Below, in pieces: positions 59,067 through 64,000 of a DNA stretch of 64,000 nucleotides; the stretch's first letter is position 1, and each line of letters starts with the position of its first letter. The DNA comes from CAINVV01 sp037129695 (GTDB taxonomy: Bacteria; Bacteroidota; Bacteroidia; Bacteroidales; Prolixibacteraceae). Both the position numbers and the translations under genes were made by a program. The stretch is taken from the NCBI GenBank assembly GCA_037129695.1, contig JBAXUL010000005.1, positions 12,856 through 76,855 of the forward strand, read 5' to 3'. The notes beneath the pieces were generated by a model, which worked only from the letters and a program-made list of their open reading frames with translations, made no database searches and was not told the DNA's origin.

Positions 59067-60281
59067 TCAGGCATCCAACTCTCCGGCAATGACATTCATG
59101 CTACTCATTGTCAATATGGCATCCGACAAAAATGATCCTTTGACCATTTCCGGGAAAGCCTGGTAATACACAAAACTTGGACGTCTGAAATGAAGTCGAT
59201 AGGGTGTTCTGCCTCCGTCGCTGACCAGGTAAAAACCCAACTCGCCGTTTCCGCCCTCTACAGAGTGATATACCTCCCCTACCGGGACTTCCACCTCTCC
59301 CATCACGATCTTGAAATGCCAGATCAGGGATTCCATTTTACTGTAAACTTCTTCTTTGTTAGGCAGATAAAACTCAGGAACGTCCATGTGATAGCTTCCT
59401 TCAGGCAAATTTTCAAGCGCATTTTTCACCAGATTGATGCTTTGCCAGATTTCCTCCTGCCTCACGCAAAACCGGTCATAGGTATCACCATTGGTCCCTA
59501 CCGGGATGGTGAAATCAAAATCATTGTAGGAAGAATACGGATTCATGACCCTCACGTCATAATCCACTCCGGCAGCTCTCAGGCATGGGCCTGTAAACCC
59601 ATAATTCAGTGCACGTTCGGCAGAAATTCCTCCGACATTGATGGTACGGTCCATAAAGATCCTGTTACGAAGCAAAAGATTTTCGAACTGTTTGATCACC
59701 TTCGGAAGATTCGCGATAAATTCCTTGATTTTTTGGATGACGGAAGGCGTAAAATCACGCTCAAAACCCCCAATTCTGCCAAGATTGGTAGTGAGACGCG
59801 CTCCGCAGATCTCCTCATAGATTTCGTAAATTTTCTCGCGTTCCTGAAAGACATAGACGAAACCTGTCAGGGCTCCGCTGTCCACACCGATGACGCTGTT
59901 GCAGATTAAATGGTCCGAAATCCTGGCAAGTTCCATGATGATGATCCTCATGTAATCGATCCGTTTGGAAGTTTCTACGCCCAAAAGTTTCTCAACCGTC
60001 ATCTGCCATCCAATGTTATTGATTGGTGAAGAACAGTAGTTGAGCCGGTCGGTTAAGGTGGTAATCTGGTAAAAAGCACGCCGTTCTGCCAGTTTTTCAA
60101 AAGCACGATGGATGTAGCCGATGGTTTGTTCCGTATCGACGATCGTCTCTCCGTTCATAGTCAGGATATTCTGGAAAATACCATGCGTGGCAGGGTGCGT
60201 CGGACCTAAGTTCAACGTGCTGAAGTGTTTGTCGTAATCTTCAGGTCTGACTAAAATATGTTCTTTTCCTAAATTTTCCAT
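59067..60281 (-). CDS. nuoD: NADH-quinone oxidoreductase subunit D
   Basis: A 404-residue 49-kDa subunit lining the quinone pocket. LGPTHPATHGIF (His) and LTDRLNYCSSPINN (Tyr) are the quinone-site motifs, and GFYLVSDGGRTPYRLHFRRPSF the later signature. As expected for NuoD the nickel-binding Cys pairs of hydrogenases are absent. It is separate from nuoC here, in contrast with the fused large subunit of the Ehr-type operon. The C-terminus ends NVIAGELDA. Confidence 0.97.
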   Translation of the reverse strand: MENLGKEHILVRPEDYDKHFSTLNLGPTHPATHGIFQNILTMNGETIVDTEQTIGYIHRAFEKLAERRAFYQITTLTDRLNYCSSPINNIGWQMTVEKLLGVETSKRIDYMRIIIMELARISDHLICNSVIGVDSGALTGFVYVFQEREKIYEIYEEICGARLTTNLGRIGGFERDFTPSVIQKIKEFIANLPKVIKQFENLLLRNRIFMDRTINVGGISAERALNYGFTGPCLRAAGVDYDVRVMNPYSSYNDFDFTIPVGTNGDTYDRFCVRQEEIWQSINLVKNALENLPEGSYHMDVPEFYLPNKEEVYSKMESLIWHFKIVMGEVEVPVGEVYHSVEGGNGELGFYLVSDGGRTPYRLHFRRPSFVYYQAFPEMVKGSFLSDAILTMSSMNVIAGELDA

Positions 60282-60286
60282 ATCAT

Positions 60287-60778
60287 CTATCTTCCAAAAA
60301 AACGGTCGTCCTTATCGGTTCTGGTCTGATCTTCCAACGGATATTCCTTGCGCAGCGGGAAATAATCGAGGTATTCGACATTTAAAATTCTGATCAGGTT
60401 TGGATGACCAGTGAAAATGACGCCAAAAAAATCATACGTCTCGCGCTCCATCCAGTTGGCGGCAGAAAAAATATCTGTGAGTGTTGGAATCTCAGGTTCA
60501 GCAAGTGATGTAAATGTCTTTACCCTAATTCTTGAATTGGTGATCAAATTGTGTAAGTGATAGACAACTCCTAACTGCAACTCTTGCTGCGGGTAGTGTA
60601 TTCCGCAAAGATCGGTCAGAAACCCGAATCCAAGATCTTCCTTTAAATATTTTATCATGTCAACAATAACCAATTTACTGACAGTGACAGTCAATATATC
60701 AGAACTTTCATCGAACAAAAAAATGTCATCAGAAAATTTTTTCTGCAGGGTATTCTGAATCGGTTGTTGCTCCATCAT
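60287..60778 (-). CDS. nuoC: NADH-quinone oxidoreductase subunit C
   Basis: A 163-residue 30-kDa subunit. YLKEDLGFGFLTDLCGIHYP, WMERETYDFFGVIFTGHPNL and YFPLRKEYPLEDQTRTDKDD carry the conserved ERE-DFFG-GHP pattern. It begins immediately after the nuoB stop and ends six bases before nuoD. Confidence 0.96.
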   Translation of the reverse strand: MMEQQPIQNTLQKKFSDDIFLFDESSDILTVTVSKLVIVDMIKYLKEDLGFGFLTDLCGIHYPQQELQLGVVYHLHNLITNSRIRVKTFTSLAEPEIPTLTDIFSAANWMERETYDFFGVIFTGHPNLIRILNVEYLDYFPLRKEYPLEDQTRTDKDDRFFGR

Positions 60779-61321
60779 TTATTTAATTCCATATTTTTCA
60801 AGAAGCTCTCTGTATTCTGGTGAATATCTTCTTCTGAGTGATTCGTTTCCTACAAGCTCCTGTATCTTCATAAAGCCATCCAGAATTTGTTCGGGCCTGG
60901 GTGGGCAGCCAGGAACATAAACATCAACAGGTACCACTTGATCAATTCCCTGAAGAACGCTGTAAGTATCAAATATGCCTCCACTCGAGGCACAGGCACC
61001 AACAGCAAGTACCCATCGGGGCTCCGCCATTTGTTCGTATACCTGGTTGACAATAGGCCCCATTTTTTTGGCAATTGTTCCCATCACCATGAGTAAATCG
61101 GCCTGACGCGGAGAGAAACTCAGGCGTTCCGAACCAAATCGTGCCAAATCATAATTGGCGCCCATGGTGGCCATAAATTCAATGCCACAGCAGGAAGTGG
61201 CAAAAGGCAACGGCCAGATCGAGTTTTTTCTGGCAAGCCCCACCACCCTATCCAGTGTTGTTGCAAAGAATCCCGGAGCCGAATATCCATCCGGCGGATC
61301 TACCCTGTTGTATTGCGACAT
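60779..61321 (-). CDS. nuoB: NADH-quinone oxidoreductase subunit B
   Basis: A 180-residue subunit holding terminal cluster N2. The four ligands are intact: tandem Cys44-Cys45 (TSCCGIE), Cys110 (VGACASSGG) and Cys139 (VPGCPPRP). It is the direct counterpart of the small subunit at 36423, where three ligands are gone. The open frame extends to 61417 but those residues are unlike NuoB, so ATG 61321 is used. nuoA ends upstream with a 22-base gap. Confidence 0.97.
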   Translation of the reverse strand: MSQYNRVDPPDGYSAPGFFATTLDRVVGLARKNSIWPLPFATSCCGIEFMATMGANYDLARFGSERLSFSPRQADLLMVMGTIAKKMGPIVNQVYEQMAEPRWVLAVGACASSGGIFDTYSVLQGIDQVVPVDVYVPGCPPRPEQILDGFMKIQELVGNESLRRRYSPEYRELLEKYGIK

Positions 61322-61343
61322 GATCAATGCTATTTTAAATAAT

Positions 61344-61736
61344 TTATTCCTCGTTGTCCCATTCCAGAGCGCCCTTTTCGTAGATATAATAAAAACCGAA
61401 GAGAAGCAATGCAACAAAAAGAAGCATCACGAAAAATTCCCTCCACTCCATCTCCAGAAAATTGATCGCCCAGGGATAAAAAAATATGATTTCTACATCA
61501 AAAAGGACAAATAAAATGGCAACGAGAAAATATTTGACCGAAAACGGGAATCGGGCATTACCCTGCACCTCAATTCCGCATTCGAAATTCTCATCTTTTC
61601 GTAATGTTCTGATCCTCTTTCTTTTGCTGGAAATAAAGTGTGTTCCGAACATGGTTAAAGCCACGAAACCAAAGGCCACCAAAGACTGAATCAACACTGG
61701 CAAATAATCTGCCGGAACATAAATTTTATCTGTCAT
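61344..61736 (-). CDS. nuoA: NADH-quinone oxidoreductase subunit A
   Basis: A 130-residue three-helix subunit, first gene of the operon. ENFECGIEVQGNARFPFSVK is the cytoplasmic loop with the conserved Cys, and FVLFDVEIIFFYPWAI carries the membrane acidic residues. ATG 61736 is used; a TTG one codon earlier is discounted. The promoter must lie in the 114 bp before it or beyond the preceding repeat gene; I see no full consensus there. Confidence 0.96.
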   Translation of the reverse strand: MTDKIYVPADYLPVLIQSLVAFGFVALTMFGTHFISSKRKRIRTLRKDENFECGIEVQGNARFPFSVKYFLVAILFVLFDVEIIFFYPWAINFLEMEWREFFVMLLFVALLLFGFYYIYEKGALEWDNEE

Positions 61737-61850
61737 CAATGTATATTGTTATCAGACACATGGAATAATCAGGATCATCATTTGACAATATTCAATCGTC
61801 CTAATCCATGAGACATTCAGTTTTTACTACGAAAATTAAATGAAATGGTT

Positions 61851-64000
61851 TTATTTTTCGGAAGATAATCTTTTTAATTGTTGCTTCGGATATTCTTCAT
61901 CAGGTTTGAGTGATATGGCCTTTTGATAGTAAAACCGGGCAATGGCAATATTCTTTTGCGTCACTGCATCGTCTGCTTTTTTGATGGCATCTACATATTG
62001 CGCATCGATACTGTTTATATCGGAAGAAGATATTAATTTTTCAACCACCTTCAACTGATCCTTCGGGTAATTTTCCCACTGCAGAATTCCACTCGCCTTA
62101 CCGTAATAAAAACGCGCCGAACTGTACTGCTTTGTCTTCATATCGTCGTCGGCATGTTTGACATAAGAATTATACTCCTGAATTCTTTCTGCGGTAATAT
62201 TGCTGTTGATCATTTTGTTGCAGTTATCGATCTTATCCATCGCGAATTTATCTGAAACTTTAAATTTCAGCGCTTCCTGGTAATAGAAAATGGCTACTGT
62301 CCACAACGATTTGGCAAAATTGGCATCTCCTGTCTGCATGTTCTTCAGGTAGGAATCCTCACCCTGAAGTTTACGTTGTTCAGCTGCCTGTTTTTCTGCG
62401 AGCAGTTTATCGCTGGCAATTTTTGCCAGGATAGAATCAATTTCAACGATCCGCTCCTGCGGATATTTTTCATTTTCAGATATCCTGATTGCCTCCCGGT
62501 ATTGAGTTTTGGATTCAGTCCAGGATTTGCCGGCAAATAATAGATCTGCCCTCACGATGGCTTCCTGGTATCTTTTCTGTTTTTCGGCGAGTAACCTGAG
62601 CTCGGCCTCTTTCTTTTGCTTCTCGGCATTGAATTGTGCCAGCAATTTTTCAGCGTCCGACAATTTCTTCAATGCTACCGGATCATTGGGTTTAAGCTTC
62701 AGGGCATCCTTGAAATTGACGATGCCGTCGGGATACTTTTGAGCCTCCACATTCACATCACCTGAAGCCAGCAGGCGGTTGAAGTCATCTTCGAGTTTCG
62801 CCCTGTCGGCATTCAGCTTAGCCAGCAGTTGTTCGGCATTGGCCAGTTTAGCCGTCGCCACCTGATCTCCCTGTTTAATCGTCAATGCACCCTTGAAATT
62901 ACTGATCGCATCAGGGTACTTTTGCCTGACCACATTTTCATCTCCCACAGCGATTAAGCGGGCGAATTCTGTATCCTGCCTTGCCTTATCCGCATTGGCC
63001 TGCGCCAGCAATTTTTCGGCATCAGCCAGTTTGGTAATTGCAGTTTTATCACCGGGTTTAATGGTAAGTGCTCCCTTGAAATTGTCAATTGCCTGTGAGT
63101 ATTTCTTTACGCTGACATTTTCATCACCCGAAGCGAGCAAACGATTGAATTCGGCTTCTAGCCTTGCTTTGTCGGCATTCGCCTGTGCCAGCAATTTTTC
63201 AGCATTGGCCAGTTTGGATGTTGCGATTTTATCTCCAGCTTTGATGCCCAGCGCCGATTTAAAGTTATCAATGGCTTCAGGGTACTTTTGTACCGATACA
63301 TTCTGATCGCCGGCAGCCAGAAGTCTGTTGAACTCTGCCTCCTGACGGGCCTTGTCGGCATTCAGCGCAGCCAGCAACTGTTCTGCCTTCGCAAGCTTAT
63401 CCGTTGCGATTTTGTCAGCCGGTTTGATGGTCAGTGCACCTTTGTAGTTCTGAATGGCTTCAGGATACTGCTTACCCATTACATTTTCATCACCGGCAGC
63501 GAGCAGTTTGTTGAACTCAGCCTCCAGCCTGGCCTTGTCTGCATTCATTGCAGCCAGCATTTGCTCAGCTTTCGCCAGCTTATCCGTTGCGATTTTGTCA
63601 GCCGGTTTGATGGACAGCGCTCCTTTGTAGTTCTGAATGGCTTCAGGGTACTGCTTGCCAGTTACATTTTCATCGCCGACTGCGAGCAGACGGGCAAATT
63701 CAGCTTCTTGTTTTGCTTTATTGGCATTGAGCATCGCCAGCAGTTGTTCTGCGTTGGCCAGTTTGGCGGTGGCAATCTTATCTCCCACTTTAATGACCAA
63801 AGCAGATTTGAAATTCTCAATGGCTTCAGGGTATTTTTGCACCGAAACATTCTGATCACCGGCAGCCAGAAGGCGATTGAACTCGGCCTCCATTCGGGCC
63901 TTATCGGCATTCAGTGAAGCCAGCAATTGCTCAGCTTTCGCCAGTTTATCCGTTGCGATTTTGTCAGCCGGTTTGATGGACAGCGCTCCTTTGTAGTTCT
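61851..64000 (-). CDS. Large tandem-repeat (TPR-like) protein, C-terminal part
   Basis: The minus-strand frame is open from the window edge to the TAA at 61851, giving at least 715 residues; the start is outside. From about 64000 down to 62630 it consists of more than seven consecutive 61-residue units (183 bp). Each has NADKAR-EAEFN-LLA-GD-NV, KYPEAI-NFK-AL-IK, GD-A--KLA-AEQLLA. The helix-turn-helix pattern and GDKIAT/PADKIAT ends resemble TPR-type units joined by coiled coil. The C-terminal 270 residues hold four further, more diverged repeats ending in ARFYYQKAISLKPDEEYPKQ. No signal or catalytic motif is visible; a scaffold role, possibly in the envelope, is inferred. Confidence 0.82.
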   Translation of the reverse strand, partial: NYKGALSIKPADKIATDKLAKAEQLLASLNADKARMEAEFNRLLAAGDQNVSVQKYPEAIENFKSALVIKVGDKIATAKLANAEQLLAMLNANKAKQEAEFARLLAVGDENVTGKQYPEAIQNYKGALSIKPADKIATDKLAKAEQMLAAMNADKARLEAEFNKLLAAGDENVMGKQYPEAIQNYKGALTIKPADKIATDKLAKAEQLLAALNADKARQEAEFNRLLAAGDQNVSVQKYPEAIDNFKSALGIKAGDKIATSKLANAEKLLAQANADKARLEAEFNRLLASGDENVSVKKYSQAIDNFKGALTIKPGDKTAITKLADAEKLLAQANADKARQDTEFARLIAVGDENVVRQKYPDAISNFKGALTIKQGDQVATAKLANAEQLLAKLNADRAKLEDDFNRLLASGDVNVEAQKYPDGIVNFKDALKLKPNDPVALKKLSDAEKLLAQFNAEKQKKEAELRLLAEKQKRYQEAIVRADLLFAGKSWTESKTQYREAIRISENEKYPQERIVEIDSILAKIASDKLLAEKQAAEQRKLQGEDSYLKNMQTGDANFAKSLWTVAIFYYQEALKFKVSDKFAMDKIDNCNKMINSNITAERIQEYNSYVKHADDDMKTKQYSSARFYYGKASGILQWENYPKDQLKVVEKLISSSDINSIDAQYVDAIKKADDAVTQKNIAIARFYYQKAISLKPDEEYPKQQLKRLSSEK
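62630..64000. repeat. Array of 183-bp in-frame tandem repeats
   Basis: Successive copies start every 183 bp (the same GCATT--GC-GCC position recurs near 63359, 63542 and 63725). At least seven copies plus a partial one at the window edge are present. Some segments are almost identical in DNA (the approximately 69 bases at the end of the window recur about 366 bp earlier with a single change), while others have diverged, indicating recent duplication or gene conversion. Confidence 0.9.

Noticed and set aside
59190..59909. A 239-codon plus-strand open frame
   Set aside because: It lies entirely opposite the well-conserved nuoD gene and has no recognisable domain; a shadow frame.
62630..64000. 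CRISPR array
   Set aside because: The repeats are 183 bp, contiguous, in frame and protein-coding; there are no short direct repeats with unique spacers.

Overview
The window looks like a chromosomal segment of a member of the Bacteroidota, probably class Bacteroidia. The evidence is the gene families present: a fused alpha-beta 2-oxo acid dehydrogenase E1, a short NuoG, a kinase-RapZ fusion, and GH109, GH127 and GH38 enzymes with signal peptides. The promoters also fit, with TAnnTTTG-like -7 boxes and no strong Shine-Dalgarno sequences. I saw no rRNA, tRNA, CRISPR array, insertion sequence or prophage block.

Layout. 1-6019 (+): the tail of a serine hydrolase, E2 and fused E1 of a branched-chain-type 2-oxo acid dehydrogenase, flavodoxin, a Bax-like glucosaminidase and methylglyoxal synthase. 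6211-16257: a TPR protein and gyrA (-), a 50-bp perfect palindrome, clpC (+) convergent with mazG (-), then phoH, purC and a TlpA-like thioredoxin (+). 16512-22498: a TonB-dependent receptor (-), a Tat-exported GH109-type protein (+), and a sugar MFS transporter with a ROK kinase (-). 22629-26959: ung (+), then a (-) operon of a kinase-RapZ-C fusion, a 42-residue four-cysteine protein missed by simple ORF calling, and a MurU-like nucleotidyltransferase; then rpsF-rpsR-rplI (-). 26960-27681 is a gene-free 722 bp.

27682-37181 (+) is the most unusual locus. Seven genes encode a complex with the subunits of a group 4 [NiFe] hydrogenase: two tandem HyfB-like antiporters, HyfC-, HyfE- and HyfF-like membrane proteins, a HyfG-like large subunit and a ferredoxin-fused small subunit. 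All four NiFe-binding cysteines of the large subunit are replaced, three of the four proximal-cluster ligands of the small subunit are replaced, and only one complete [4Fe-4S] cluster can be assembled from what remains. This is an energy-converting hydrogenase-related (Ehr-type) complex whose reaction is unknown, not a hydrogenase. The respiratory NuoB further along the window keeps every cysteine and serves as an internal control.

37247-46913 (-) is a carbohydrate and accessory region: an orphan ORF6N protein, a GH127 enzyme, a large lipoprotein, a C_GCAxxG_C_C protein, a URO-D-like protein and a GH38 alpha-mannosidase. After a DUF486 membrane protein (+), 47726-61736 (-) holds a complete 14-gene complex I operon, nuoA to nuoN. 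It is interrupted between nuoJ and nuoK by a MazE/MazF-like toxin-antitoxin pair and a DUF2007-like gene. The window ends inside a large (-) gene built of 61-residue (183-bp) tandem repeats.

The window therefore encodes two distinct members of the complex I superfamily: a canonical NADH:quinone oxidoreductase and a redox-degenerate ion-pump-like relative. Start codons were chosen by inspecting bases. Several long open frames begin at TTG or carry non-conserved extensions, and I moved those starts to the first ATG that fits the family.
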